This document shows positions 7,984 through 16,927 of a DNA stretch of 64,000 nucleotides, one piece after another (position 1 is the first letter of the stretch; each line of letters starts with the position of its first letter). Both the position numbers and the translations under genes were made by a program. Under the pieces are notes generated by a model. It did no database searches. It saw nothing but the letters and a program-made list of their open reading frames with translations, and was not told where the DNA came from. The DNA is from JAAZIN01 sp964441025 (lineage in GTDB: Bacteria; Bacillota; Dethiobacteria; DTU022), in NCBI GenBank assembly GCA_964441025.1, contig CAYTXG010000001.1, forward strand, positions 158,444-222,443, written 5' to 3'.

Positions 7984-9603
7984 GTGAAGGTGCTGGTCAG
8001 CGATCCCCTTTCACCCGAGGGGATTGCATTGCTGGAGCAGCATTGCCGGGTGGATTATATCACGGGGCTCAATGAAGCTCAATTAATCGAAATAATCGGA
8101 GATTACAGCGCGCTGGTGGTGCGCAGCGGGACCCGGGTGACGGCGGCGGTGATCGATGCCGGAAAAAACCTTCGAGTCATCGGCCGGGCCGGTGTGGGAA
8201 TCGACAATATCGATCTGGAACGGGCCACGGTGCGGGGTATTATCGTGCTCAATGCGCCCGAGGGGAACACCATCTCTGCGGCGGAGCATGCCATCGCCAT
8301 GCTTACCTCCCTGGCCAGAAATATACCGGCGGCGGACGGGGCTTTGAAGGACGGCCGCTGGGAAAGGGGCCGTTTCATGGGTGTGGAGCTGCACCAAAAA
8401 ACCCTGGGGATCATCGGCCTGGGCCGGATTGGCGGCGAGGTGGCTAAAAGGGCGGGGGCCATGGGTATGACCGTTCTGGCATATGATCCCTACATTGCCG
8501 GCGGCCAGGCGGAAAAAGCAGGTGTGATCTCTGTTGCGCTGGATACCCTATTAAGCAGGGCGGATTTCATCACCCTGCATCTCCCCTGCAACAAGCAAAC
8601 ATATCATCTTATCGGGGCAAAGGAGCTGGCTGCGATGAAAAAGGGGGTACGCCTGGTAAACTGTGCCCGGGGCGGTCTTGTCGATGAGGATGCCCTCCAC
8701 GCGGCCATTCTTGATGACAAGGTGGCGGGGGCGGCCCTCGATGTTTTTGAGCATGAGCCGCCTCTAGAGAGTCCCCTGCTGAGGCTTCCCGGTGTAATCG
8801 CCACGCCCCATCTTGGCGCATCAACGAGGGAGGCCCAGGTCAATGTGGCGCTGCAGGTGGCGGAGCAGGTTGCCTTTGCCCTGCGGGGCGATCCCGTTGT
8901 CTCTGCGGTGAATATGCCGGCCATGCCGCCTGAAGTGATTGCTGAAATAAAACCTTTTTTGCCCCTGATGCGCCTGCTTGGTGCTTTTTATTTTCAGCTT
9001 TACGGGGGCCGCATCGAAGAAATTGAGCTGTATTACGGCGGTGCGGTAGCGGGCCTTCCTGTTGCTCCCCTGACCACCGCCTGCATGATCGGACTCTTCT
9101 CGCATATCCTGGGCGGGCAGGTAAACTTTGTCAATGCGCCACATATTGCCCGCAGCAGGGGCATCCGCGTGCGCGAATCGGTGAGCAAAAATATCGAGAA
9201 CTTCACCAATCTTGTTGTGCTCACCGTGAATGCGGGCGGAGAGAAGCATGCTATTGCAGGAACAATATTCAACCGTACCGATATTCGTATCGTCAGGATT
9301 GGCGATTACCGTATTGAAGTGATCCCGTCACCATTCATGATCCTCTGCACTTATATCGACAAACCGGGGGTAATCGGCCGTGTGGGCACCTTTCTCGGAG
9401 ACAATGAGATCAATATAGCCGGGATGCAGGTGGGCCGCCGCTCCATTGGCGGTGAGGCGGTTATGGCGCTGCAGGTAGACGACCAGATCACGCCGCAGCT
9501 CCTGGGCCGCCTGGCGCAGCTGGAGGGTGTGCTCACCGCCCGCTTTGTCCAACTGGAGGAGCAGGAGCTCTCCCCCGGGAGCGGTAGAACCCGGGAGATT
9601 TAA
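7984..9603 (+). CDS. serA: D-3-phosphoglycerate dehydrogenase
   Basis: First enzyme of serine synthesis: oxidises 3-phosphoglycerate with NAD in the cytoplasm. Length is 539 residues, the long form. The substrate and NAD domains are seen first, with the Rossmann motif GLGRIGGEVAKR, then the His of TPHLGASTREAQ. The intervening (ASB) domain follows, and a C-terminal ACT domain (DKPGVIGRVGTFLGDNEINIAGMQVGR) implies feedback control by serine. The GTG at 7984 has a GGAGG site 8 bases away; the frame is open to a TTG at 7951 that lacks one. A second serine-pathway gene, serC, lies 20 kb away at 29330. Upstream hairpins may control expression. Confidence 0.95.
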   Translation: MKVLVSDPLSPEGIALLEQHCRVDYITGLNEAQLIEIIGDYSALVVRSGTRVTAAVIDAGKNLRVIGRAGVGIDNIDLERATVRGIIVLNAPEGNTISAAEHAIAMLTSLARNIPAADGALKDGRWERGRFMGVELHQKTLGIIGLGRIGGEVAKRAGAMGMTVLAYDPYIAGGQAEKAGVISVALDTLLSRADFITLHLPCNKQTYHLIGAKELAAMKKGVRLVNCARGGLVDEDALHAAILDDKVAGAALDVFEHEPPLESPLLRLPGVIATPHLGASTREAQVNVALQVAEQVAFALRGDPVVSAVNMPAMPPEVIAEIKPFLPLMRLLGAFYFQLYGGRIEEIELYYGGAVAGLPVAPLTTACMIGLFSHILGGQVNFVNAPHIARSRGIRVRESVSKNIENFTNLVVLTVNAGGEKHAIAGTIFNRTDIRIVRIGDYRIEVIPSPFMILCTYIDKPGVIGRVGTFLGDNEINIAGMQVGRRSIGGEAVMALQVDDQITPQLLGRLAQLEGVLTARFVQLEEQELSPGSGRTREI

Positions 9604-9645
9604 CGGGCCGGCGCAGTGTAATTACCTTGGAGAGGAGGTTTTCAG

Positions 9646-9831
9646 GTGCCCCTTTACGAGTTTTACTGTCCGCAGTGCCGTAAAAAATTTGAGGAGCTCT
9701 GCCACGCCTCTATTGCCAGCGTGCCCTGTCCGCAGTGCGCTGCGGAATCGAAGAAAGTGCTCTCCACTTTTCGCTCCGGAAGGTGTGCTTCAGGCGAGGG
9801 CCTTTCTTCTTCAGGCGGATGCGGCGGGTGA
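9646..9831 (+). CDS. FmdB/CxxC-type zinc ribbon small protein
   Basis: A 61-residue protein starting MPLYEFYCPQC, the hallmark of the FmdB-like putative regulatory zinc ribbon family. Two CPQC knuckles (residues about 8-11 and 28-31) would bind one zinc ion. The C-terminal tail is rich in Gly and Ser (SSSGGCGG), which is also common in the family. The GTG start follows GGAGAGGAGG. The cellular role of these proteins is not settled. The spacing behind serA (42 bases) would allow co-transcription. Confidence 0.88.
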   Translation: MPLYEFYCPQCRKKFEELCHASIASVPCPQCAAESKKVLSTFRSGRCASGEGLSSSGGCGG

Positions 9832-9871
9832 AGCGCTAAAAATTGCAGCAGTTGCTGACATGGATCTGACT

Positions 9872-9906
9872 AAGGCCCCTTTAACCGCTTACGGTGAAGG
9901 GGCCTT
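9872..9906 (+). terminator. Strong hairpin without T-tract
   Basis: AAGGCCCCTT (9872-9881) pairs perfectly with AAGGGGCCTT (9897-9906), and an inner ACCG/CGGT stem extends it. It lacks a following T-run, so it may be an RNA-stabilising or partial termination structure between the zinc-ribbon gene and the next gene. Confidence 0.55.
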
Positions 9907-9969
9907 CCGTGCATATCCCTTCAGGGCCGGGGGGAAAGATAAACTGTCCTCCATTTTCAGGGCGCAAAG

Positions 9970-10617
9970 GTGGGAGCGGTTGTGTTTGCAGGAGCCCCCG
10001 GAATCATGCTTGTGGTCATTGTCTCTGCGGTAATTTACCTGATCCTGCTCCACCGGGTGCTGGATCGCCTGCGGATGGACAAGAAAACCGCTCTGCTCCT
10101 TATCGCTTTGATGTATGTGGGCGGTTTTCTCCCTTCCCTGCCGCTGGGCGGCGGGTTGGCTCTTAATATAGGCGGGATGGGCATTCCACTGGGCATCTGT
10201 ATATACCTGATCATCAGAGCACCCGGGAGGGAGGAAAAATTTCGCGGCCCCCTGACCGCCCTTGCCGGGGCGGCCCTGGTCTGGAGCCTTGACCGGCTGC
10301 TGCCGATTAATCCGGGTGCGCCCGGTTATGAGCTGGACCCCCTATACCTGCCCGCGGCGGCGGCCGGGCTCATTGCCTATCTCCTGGGCCGTTCGCGCCG
10401 CTCCGCCTTTATCGGGGGCGTCGGCTCCATTTTTCTGATGGATCTGAGCTCCTGGATCGAAAATATAGTCCGCGGCTTCCGCAATATTCCAGTTCTTCTC
10501 GGCGGCGGAGGGGTTTTTGACGCTGCTCTTGTTGCCGGAGCGGTGGGTACCCTGCTGGCCGAGCTGGTTGGGGAAGTGAGGGAGCGTCTCGGCGGCGGCC
10601 CCCGGGAGGATGATTGA
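9970..10617 (+). CDS. DUF1614-like integral membrane protein
   Basis: A 215-residue protein with about six hydrophobic segments, including residues 5-27, 40-55, 63-80 and 92-108, and a charged C-terminal tail. It resembles the uncharacterised DUF1614 membrane family found in spore-forming Firmicutes, but I recognise it from pattern only. Translation starts at a GTG. It is followed 35 bases later by spoIIP on the same strand, and the pairing hints at a sporulation or envelope role. No catalytic motif is evident. Confidence 0.65.
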   Translation: MGAVVFAGAPGIMLVVIVSAVIYLILLHRVLDRLRMDKKTALLLIALMYVGGFLPSLPLGGGLALNIGGMGIPLGICIYLIIRAPGREEKFRGPLTALAGAALVWSLDRLLPINPGAPGYELDPLYLPAAAAGLIAYLLGRSRRSAFIGGVGSIFLMDLSSWIENIVRGFRNIPVLLGGGGVFDAALVAGAVGTLLAELVGEVRERLGGGPREDD

Positions 10618-10652
10618 GCTGAACTCAACCCAGGGCGGTGACTTGAACTGAT

Positions 10653-12305
10653 ATGAAGCGTAAACTGCTGGCGGCAACACTTTTCCTCATTCTGCCGGCT
10701 CTGATCTGCTGCCCTTCGCCTTGTTCCAAACCTCGCGCGGCGGAGCATGCTCCAGGGGGGGTGCAGCAGCTGGATGAACTGGGCCCGGAAGAGCTGAAAA
10801 GCAGACGCTATTACCACATGGTTGATGAACGGGAGCGCTTGATCCTGGTCACCGGGCACCGTCTCAGGGTGAAAGATCGCTATCTTACTGCTGAAAATGA
10901 TCTTTTTGAGGTTCAGAGTGTAGAGGGGTACCTGGCCCGGGCCCGCTTCATCGAAAAGATCGATCTGATTATCCCCCCGGATCCTGGCCTTTCCGCAGTC
11001 CCTGCTCCTGCACTGCCTGCCCGTGGGCAGGCAGGCACGGCGGGACCGGCTTATAAGATCGCCATATATCACACGCACAATGCCGAATGCTATGTGCCCA
11101 GCGACGACACCGATACCATCTACGGCGCCGGGGGGATTCATGACGTGGGCCTGGCTTTCAAAGAGGCGCTTGAGAAAAAGGGGATCGATGTTTTATATTC
11201 AGATCAATTGCACCTGCCCCACGATCGCGGCGCTTACCGGCGATCAAGGGTTACCGCGCTGCGCCTGCTGCGCCGGCGTCCCGACGCCATCTTTGATGTG
11301 CACCGCGATGCGGCGCCCTGGGAGGCCTATGCATTGGAACTGAACGGGGAGCCGGTGACGCAGATTCAAATTGTAGTGGGCTTAAGCAACCCGGGCACTG
11401 CGGCAAACCAGCAGTTCGCCTATGATCTGAAGGGATATGCCGATCGCATCTACCCGGGCCTGATCCACGGGGTAATGACAATCTGGGGCAGCTACAACCA
11501 GGATCTCTCGCCCCTTGCGCTTCTGCTCGAGGTGGGTGCCCATACAAACACCAAGGAATCAGCCATGCGGGGGATTGCCCGTTTTGCCGATGTGGTCTCT
11601 TTCTATTTCTACGGCCCGGCATTTATCAAGGGGGGCAAAATGATTCCCAAAGCGGGCGAACTGCCGCCGGGAAGCACCACCGTCACCCGGGAAAACTATG
11701 GTATCATGCATGCCGTATCCGGGACGGTGATCAGTTTTTTCCTTGCCTCCCTTGGGGCGGCGCTGGGTTTCTACTTTCTGAATAACCCCGGCGCCCTGGG
11801 AAGGATTTATCGCCTGTGGAAAGTTTTACCCGGCAGAGCCGCCGCCCTGTTCCGCCGGGGAGGGGCTTACGTCAGAAAGCTGCCGGACATTCTGAAATCA
11901 GTCCGCCGGGAGGCCCCCTCCAATTTGCGGCGGGCCTGGCTGGTACTGGTCCTGGAGAGGCGGATAATACCAGGGCTGATCAGGGCGCTCGGCTCCAGCC
12001 TGCTCCTTCTAGTCCGAAGCCTGAGAGGTGCTGCAGCCGTTCTCTGGAAAGAGGCGCCGCTGAACCTGAAGCGCGGCTGGCGGCTGCTGCGCCGCGAGAG
12101 CCGCGCCCTGCCCGGCCTGCTGCGCCGTAATATTGGTTTCCTGCAAAACAGTTTGCGCTCGTTTTTCAGCCGTGCAGCCTCAGCGGCGCACAAAACCGAA
12201 GAGAGATTAAGGATGGCTCTTGATGAAGCAATAGCGGAGGGAGCGGCGCTTGTTGAACTGCTCCGGAAGAGCTACTTTCTTCTCCGCAACCGGCTGCGTC
12301 CTTAG
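10653..12305 (+). CDS. spoIIP: Stage II sporulation protein P with extended C-terminus
   Basis: Peptidoglycan hydrolase that, with SpoIID and SpoIIM, thins septal wall during engulfment. A signal-like hydrophobic stretch covers residues 5-22. The catalytic domain is recognised by IAIYHTHNAECYVP (residues about 132-145), the FDVHRDAAP segment and LLLEVGAHTNT. The protein has 550 residues, much longer than usual. After a second hydrophobic helix near residues 352-375 there is a basic tail of about 170 residues containing two tandem copies of a 47-residue unit (419-465 and 466-511), each opening with EAPxNLxRxW. An in-frame palindromic insertion lies in the linker before the catalytic domain. 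The family call is firm; the role of the tail is unknown. Confidence 0.9.
   Translation: MKRKLLAATLFLILPALICCPSPCSKPRAAEHAPGGVQQLDELGPEELKSRRYYHMVDERERLILVTGHRLRVKDRYLTAENDLFEVQSVEGYLARARFIEKIDLIIPPDPGLSAVPAPALPARGQAGTAGPAYKIAIYHTHNAECYVPSDDTDTIYGAGGIHDVGLAFKEALEKKGIDVLYSDQLHLPHDRGAYRRSRVTALRLLRRRPDAIFDVHRDAAPWEAYALELNGEPVTQIQIVVGLSNPGTAANQQFAYDLKGYADRIYPGLIHGVMTIWGSYNQDLSPLALLLEVGAHTNTKESAMRGIARFADVVSFYFYGPAFIKGGKMIPKAGELPPGSTTVTRENYGIMHAVSGTVISFFLASLGAALGFYFLNNPGALGRIYRLWKVLPGRAAALFRRGGAYVRKLPDILKSVRREAPSNLRRAWLVLVLERRIIPGLIRALGSSLLLLVRSLRGAAAVLWKEAPLNLKRGWRLLRRESRALPGLLRRNIGFLQNSLRSFFSRAASAAHKTEERLRMALDEAIAEGAALVELLRKSYFLLRNRLRP
11014..11033. repeat. Palindromic insert TGCCTGCCC-GT-GGGCAGGCA in spoIIP
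   Basis: A perfect 9-bp inverted repeat with a 2-base centre lies inside the reading frame and encodes part of a Pro/Ala/Gly-rich linker. It resembles REP-type palindromes that insert in frame in linkers. A partial relative, GGGCAGGCAGGC, occurs near 17878. Confidence 0.5.
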
Positions 12306-12703
12306 CCGGCAACCCATACAGATTACGCTCCCAAGGTCTTTGCCGCTTCGGGGAAAGAGCACGGGGTCTCTGCCGCCACCCTTCACCCGGGTTGGCAGCT
12401 GTTTCCATGAATAACCATGGATGATCTGCCTTTATTCCGTCGGTGTTCGGGCGGAGCAGAGCTTTGCAGGCACCCCCCCAAAAAATTCCGGGGATCATGG
12501 GGCGACGCACCGGCTCAAAGGCAGGGAAAGCGCGGGCAGTGTAGAATCCATTTCAGAAGCGATTTGCGTCACACAGCGGGGACGCCCCAGGGTGAAACAG
12601 CTTCAATTGTCATGAGGGCAGGGCTGTGCCTGCCATCCTGGCTGAAGTCCCTGAGATCAAGTCTCTAACATGGGCAGCAAGGTATATATTATGGAGGGTG
12701 CAG
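12306..12703. other. Intergenic region upstream of pyrG, no gene recognised
   Basis: Nearly 400 bases between spoIIP and pyrG. Short frames exist here but look like random translations with no plausible start or domain. A run of seven Cs near 12474 and several short GC-rich inverted repeats are present. The pyrG ribosome binding site TGGAGGGTG lies at the right end. No convincing promoter or leader RNA was identified. Confidence 0.4.
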
Positions 12704-14317
12704 ATGACCAAATTTATTTTTATTACCGGCGGAGTTGTTTCATCATTGGGGAAGGGGATCACTGCCGCCTCCTTGGGCAGCCTGCTGAAGACGCGGGGGT
12801 TGAAGCTGACTATCCAGAAATTTGACCCCTATATAAATTATGATCCCGGGACCATGGGGCCGCACCAGCACGGAGAGATATTTGTCACAGAAGATGGAGC
12901 TGAAACCGATCTGGACCTGGGCCATTATGAGAGATTTATCGATCAGAATTTAACAAGGGACAACAATGTAACCACCGGCAAGATCTACTGGTCTGTGATC
13001 GAGGGCGAGCGCAAGGGAATATACCGGGGGCAAACGGTCCAGGTCATTCCACATATTACCGATGAAATAAAGGGACGGATTCAGAAAATTGCCCTGGACA
13101 GCGATGTTGATGTGGTCATTACGGAGATAGGGGGCACTGTGGGCGATATCGAAAGCCTTCCCTTTCTGGAGGCTATCCGCCAGCTGCGCTATGATCTGGG
13201 TTGGGAGAATGTCCTTTTTATTCATGTTACCCTTGTGCCTTACCTGCCCATGTCGGGTGAACTGAAGACGAAGCCTACACAGCACAGCGTCAAGGAGCTG
13301 CGCTCCATCGGTATCCAGCCCGATATTATTATTTGCCGGACCGAACAGGCTTTGAACGATGACGTCAAGCGGAAGATCGCCCTCTTTTGCAATATCAAGC
13401 CGCAGGAGGTGGTTGAAAACCTGGATGCTCCTACCATTTACCAGGTACCCCTGCAGCTGCAGAGCCAGGGTTTGGACCGGATGGTCATAGAGAAGATGCA
13501 GCTCAGCTGCGCACCTGCACAGATGGGCGCCTGGGAGGAGCTGGTCTGCAAAGCTTCCTCCCTGCAAAGGGATCTTACTGTTGCGCTTGTGGGAAAATAT
13601 ATTGCTTATCCCGACGCCTACCTCAGCGTCAATGAATCGCTTTTTCATGCCGGCTGGGGAAATAGCGCATCCATAAATATCAAGGCGCTCCAGGCTGAAG
13701 ACTTTGAGGCGGAAGATCCGGAAACGCTGCTGCAGGGGGTTGATGCCGTACTTGTTCCCGGCGGTTTCGGGCACCGCGGGATCGAGGGGAAGATCAATGC
13801 AGTGCGCGTGGCCCGGGAGAAGAAGATCCCTTTTCTGGGGCTCTGCCTGGGAATGCAGTGTGCGGTGATTGAATTTGCCCGCCATGTTGCCGGTCTGGCC
13901 GGCGCTCACAGCACCGAATTTGATACCGAAACGCCCCATCCAGTATTTGACTACCTGCCGGGGCAGGATAACAACACCCGGCTGGGCGGCACCCTCCGCC
14001 TGGGAGCACACCCCTGCACAGTCAAAAAGGGGACCCTGGCCCGGAAGGCCTACGGCAAAACCGGGATTGTGGAGCGGCACCGGCACCGCTTCGAGTTCAA
14101 CAACGATTACTGCAGCAGGCTCGAAGACGCCGGAATGGTCTTCAGCGGTATCAACGAGAAGACGGGGCTGATGGAGATGATTGAGCTGCCCGGCCACCCC
14201 TGGTTTGTGGCTGTTCTATTTCATCCTGAGTTTAGCTCAAGGCCGCAGCGGCCTCATCCCCTCTTTCGCGATTTCATAGCCGCCGCCCTGCACTATCATG
14301 AGTCACGGGGACGGTGA
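12704..14317 (+). CDS. pyrG: CTP synthase
   Basis: Makes CTP from UTP, ATP and glutamine. Length is 537 residues, as expected. The synthase half opens with MTKFIFITGGVVSSLGKGI and contains KFDPYINYDPGTMGP. The glutaminase half has the nucleophile in FLGLCLGMQCA and the His-Glu pair in LFHPEFSSRP, so unlike three other amidotransferase-type enzymes in this window it keeps its own glutaminase. The ATG at 12704 follows GGAGGG; the open frame upstream to 12626 is not part of the protein. The last codons and the stop lie inside a hairpin repeat (14299-14327), giving the tail ESRGR. Confidence 0.96.
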   Translation: MTKFIFITGGVVSSLGKGITAASLGSLLKTRGLKLTIQKFDPYINYDPGTMGPHQHGEIFVTEDGAETDLDLGHYERFIDQNLTRDNNVTTGKIYWSVIEGERKGIYRGQTVQVIPHITDEIKGRIQKIALDSDVDVVITEIGGTVGDIESLPFLEAIRQLRYDLGWENVLFIHVTLVPYLPMSGELKTKPTQHSVKELRSIGIQPDIIICRTEQALNDDVKRKIALFCNIKPQEVVENLDAPTIYQVPLQLQSQGLDRMVIEKMQLSCAPAQMGAWEELVCKASSLQRDLTVALVGKYIAYPDAYLSVNESLFHAGWGNSASINIKALQAEDFEAEDPETLLQGVDAVLVPGGFGHRGIEGKINAVRVAREKKIPFLGLCLGMQCAVIEFARHVAGLAGAHSTEFDTETPHPVFDYLPGQDNNTRLGGTLRLGAHPCTVKKGTLARKAYGKTGIVERHRHRFEFNNDYCSRLEDAGMVFSGINEKTGLMEMIELPGHPWFVAVLFHPEFSSRPQRPHPLFRDFIAAALHYHESRGR

Positions 14318-14327
14318 CTTTGACTCA
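14299..14327. repeat. Hairpin repeat overlapping the pyrG stop codon
   Basis: TGAGTCA at 14299-14305 and TGACTCA at 14321-14327 form a perfect 7-bp stem around a 15-base centre containing GGGGACGGTGACTT. Read on the minus strand, bases 14300-14328 match 28 of 29 positions of the element at 31410-31438. The two copies are thus near-identical and in opposite orientation. Confidence 0.75.
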
Positions 14328-14401
14328 CTTCGCGTCAGGGAGGCGGCATGAGAGCATCTCAATTTCCCCCGGTACCTTTCCCAAAGGGGGCTCAGGGGGT
14401 T

Positions 14402-15508
14402 TTATGATTTCTCCGCGTAAGTAATAATTTTTTCCAGCACTTCCCCAGCCAGGCGATTGATCTCGCCGAAACGCATATTGGGGATATAGTAGGATTCCAA
14501 CTTGCCGTGTGCATCCCTGGACCGTCCTATAAATTCGATGGCGGCTTCAAAAGTCTGCTCATATAGATTCCGGGCCAGGTCGCGCTCCTTTTCCAGGCGG
14601 CGCCCCGGATTTTTGACGAAAGCATCGGTTTCAATAGCGCGGTCCCCGCCGGCAGCTTTTAAAATGTGCGGCGTTACACTGTTGAGAACGGCAGTTTTCA
14701 GCTGGGGGATGATCACATGGTCGATTTTGACCGGATCAAGGGCGCAATGATAAACCTCTACAAAAAAACTGCGCATAACAGCGGCATCCTTGATCCTGGC
14801 AATGAGCTCATTTTTCCCCGTTCCGTCATCGCCGCTGATGATGTAGCGCTGGAAGCCGGCGCCGACAAGCGTATCCAGGAAACTGACGGGACCATCAGGT
14901 GTAATTGCTGTGGCAAACAGGTGGCGCTCCCGCCGCTCTGCGCTGCTTTTGTTGATCCTCTCCCCAAAAATCCCGCCAATCATCTGCAGAGCCAGCCGGT
15001 CCAGGCCGGCTACATCGAGACATCTGTTTTCCCTGTAGTAATCTTCAATCTCATCGAGGAAGAGCTTTGCTGCAGCCAGATAGCGGTAAGCGCGGCGGTA
15101 AAGGCGGGCGGTCTCCCGGTTTAATCTGAGGATCTCTTCCCGCCTGGCAATCATCCCCTCTTCATCCCAGAATTCTCCCATATGAATTATTTCATCCACC
15201 GCACCCGGGTTTTTCGGGTCGACCATGTGCGGCGTGGTTCCGTCTATGCAGGCAATCCGCAACTGCGGAAAAACAATACCGTCAAGGGATTTGCTGTCGG
15301 CGGAGCAGCAGTGAAATTCACAATCATAGCCCCTCTTAATCAGTTCCCGGGCAACATTCTGCATGAAAGTGGATTTCCCCACTCCCGGTCCGCCCTTGAT
15401 TACAAAAATGCGGGTGGCGTTGTCCTCAATGATCTGATCATAAAATGAATAGAACCCGTAGGCTGAGTTCGATCCGGGAAACATCTTTCTAATCGCTCCA
15501 TGGCTCAT
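14402..15508 (-). CDS. PRK06851-type P-loop ATPase with duplicated nucleotide-binding halves
   Basis: A 368-residue protein of an uncharacterised family seen in Clostridia. The first half has a canonical Walker A, GGPGVGKST, near residue 40. The second half repeats the fold with GDDGTGKNE, where the usual Ser/Thr after Lys is Asn, so the second site may be weak. The two halves also share motifs such as FVEVYHCALDPVKIDHVIIPQL and the matching CCSADSKSLDGIVFPQL, showing internal duplication. The ATG at 15508 follows AGGAGG at 10 bases; an in-frame upstream start at 15547 lacks a site. It converges on pyrG and diverges from the next gene. The substrate is unknown. Confidence 0.8.
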   Translation of the reverse strand: MSHGAIRKMFPGSNSAYGFYSFYDQIIEDNATRIFVIKGGPGVGKSTFMQNVARELIKRGYDCEFHCCSADSKSLDGIVFPQLRIACIDGTTPHMVDPKNPGAVDEIIHMGEFWDEEGMIARREEILRLNRETARLYRRAYRYLAAAKLFLDEIEDYYRENRCLDVAGLDRLALQMIGGIFGERINKSSAERRERHLFATAITPDGPVSFLDTLVGAGFQRYIISGDDGTGKNELIARIKDAAVMRSFFVEVYHCALDPVKIDHVIIPQLKTAVLNSVTPHILKAAGGDRAIETDAFVKNPGRRLEKERDLARNLYEQTFEAAIEFIGRSRDAHGKLESYYIPNMRFGEINRLAGEVLEKIITYAEKS

Positions 15509-15709
15509 TGCAAAAAAGCCTCCTGCCTGGTTAGTTACATCTGTCACTATATAGTATGACCCGGTACGGCTCCGGGTTAAAGATCGTCTTCGAATGTATC
15601 CCGGCTGCTGTTTTCCCTTGTCTTTTCCAGATCCTGCAGGTATGATTGTAGCGAGCCTTGCCGAATTTCGAAGCTTTATGGAAATTTATTAGATGAGGGT
15701 GGGATTGCT

Positions 15710-16687
15710 ATGGAAAGAGTGATCTCTGGAGAATGGAGTCCCCGCACCTTTATTCAGGCGGCGCTGCGTCACATTGAACGCACTGTTGGAGCGGAGGAGA
15801 GGGTGCTTTGCGCTGTGAGCGGAGGCCTCGACTCCATGGTTGTGGCGCTCTTGCTGGACCGGGCTATCGGCGACCGCCTGGTCTCCATTTTCGTGGACCA
15901 CGGGCTGCTGCGCCTGGGGGAGGCGGCTGAGGTCTCCGCCCTCTGTGGAAAAAACCTTCAGGGATCATTTTACCGCCTCGATGCCAGGGACCGCTTTTTA
16001 AAAGCTTTGCGCGGTGTAATCGACCCGGAAGAGAAGCGCCGTATCATCGGAGCGGAATTTATCAGTCTTTTCAAGGAGAAGGCCCTTACGCTGGGCCATA
16101 TCTCCTACCTGGCCCAGGGGACCATCCGTTCCGATGTTGTTGAGAGCGGGGCCGGCCCCGATGGAAGGGCGATCAAAGCACACCATAATGTGGGCGGATT
16201 GCCCGAAGAGCTCGGTTTCAAGCTTATTGAACCGCTGCGGGAGCTGTACAAGAACAGAGTGCGGCTTGTCGGTGAGCAGCTGGGACTGCCGGAGAGCGTG
16301 CTGTTGCGCCAGCCTTTTCCCGGGCCGGGCCTGGCTGTGCGGATCATCGGCGAGGTTACTGCCGGGAAACTGGCTGTTTTACAGCAAGCCGATGCCATAT
16401 TCCGCGAGGAGATCATTGCGTCCGATCTGGCCGGCCGGCTCTGGCAGTATTTTGCCGTCTTTACAGGAGTTCGTGCTGTGGGGATGAAAGGCGGGCAGCG
16501 TCATTACGGAGAGGTGATCGCGCTGCGCGCGGTGATCTCCGGTGATGCCATGACCGCCGGTTGGGCGAATCTGTCGGGCGATCTGCTGGAAAAGATATCC
16601 CAGCGCATCACCGGCGAAATCCCCGCCGTATCCAGAGTTGTTTACGATATTACCTCAAAGCCCCCGGGCACCATTGAGTGGGAGTGA
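15710..16687 (+). CDS. GMP synthase ATP-pyrophosphatase domain protein lacking the glutaminase domain
   Basis: Adenylates XMP and aminates it to GMP. The PP-loop is SGGLDSMV (residues about 41-48), and the C-terminal half carries the very conserved LLRQPFPGPGLAVRIIGE and the final DITSKPPGTIEWE, so the catalytic and dimerisation parts are complete at 325 residues. Ordinary bacterial GuaA is about 510 residues with an N-terminal class I amidotransferase, which is missing here; no separate GuaA glutaminase is visible nearby. It either uses free ammonia, pairs with a distant glutaminase as in archaea, or is a paralogue with another substrate. The start ATG has GAGGGTGGG upstream. Confidence 0.88.
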   Translation: MERVISGEWSPRTFIQAALRHIERTVGAEERVLCAVSGGLDSMVVALLLDRAIGDRLVSIFVDHGLLRLGEAAEVSALCGKNLQGSFYRLDARDRFLKALRGVIDPEEKRRIIGAEFISLFKEKALTLGHISYLAQGTIRSDVVESGAGPDGRAIKAHHNVGGLPEELGFKLIEPLRELYKNRVRLVGEQLGLPESVLLRQPFPGPGLAVRIIGEVTAGKLAVLQQADAIFREEIIASDLAGRLWQYFAVFTGVRAVGMKGGQRHYGEVIALRAVISGDAMTAGWANLSGDLLEKISQRITGEIPAVSRVVYDITSKPPGTIEWE

Positions 16688-16771
16688 CCTGACAGGTCCC
16701 CGAATCCAGATTGATAGAGACGGATAGCTGCGCCCTGCTGTTCCTGTTCAAACCGGCATGCTGCAAACAAC

Positions 16772-16807
16772 AAGGGCCAACCGTTTATTTACACGGCAGG
16801 CCCTTTT
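16772..16807 (+). terminator. Intrinsic terminator after the GMP-synthase-like gene
   Basis: AAGGGCC (16772-16778) pairs with GGCCCTT (16799-16805), with an inner CCGT/ACGG stem, followed by a short T-run. It lies about 85 bases after the stop. Confidence 0.7.
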
Positions 16808-16879
16808 CGTTTCATCGCCACCGCTCGCCATTGCTCTGGAGCAGAACCGGGGAATCTGATATCTTATGACCATGCCGAT

Positions 16880-16920
16880 ATTTTAGTTGACAAGGTGCCA
16901 GGCACCGGAGCAACTAAAAT
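16880..16920. repeat. Long nested palindrome, ATTTTAGTTG arms and GGTGCC-a-GGCACC core
   Basis: Arms ATTTTAGTTG (16880-16889) and CAACTAAAAT (16911-16920) are perfect inverted repeats, and the centre holds a second perfect pair GGTGCC/GGCACC. The structure sits 55 bases before a DMT-type transporter gene and 8 bases before a terminator. It may be a mobile REP-like element or part of a regulatory leader. Confidence 0.6.
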
Positions 16921-16927
16921 TGCCGGG

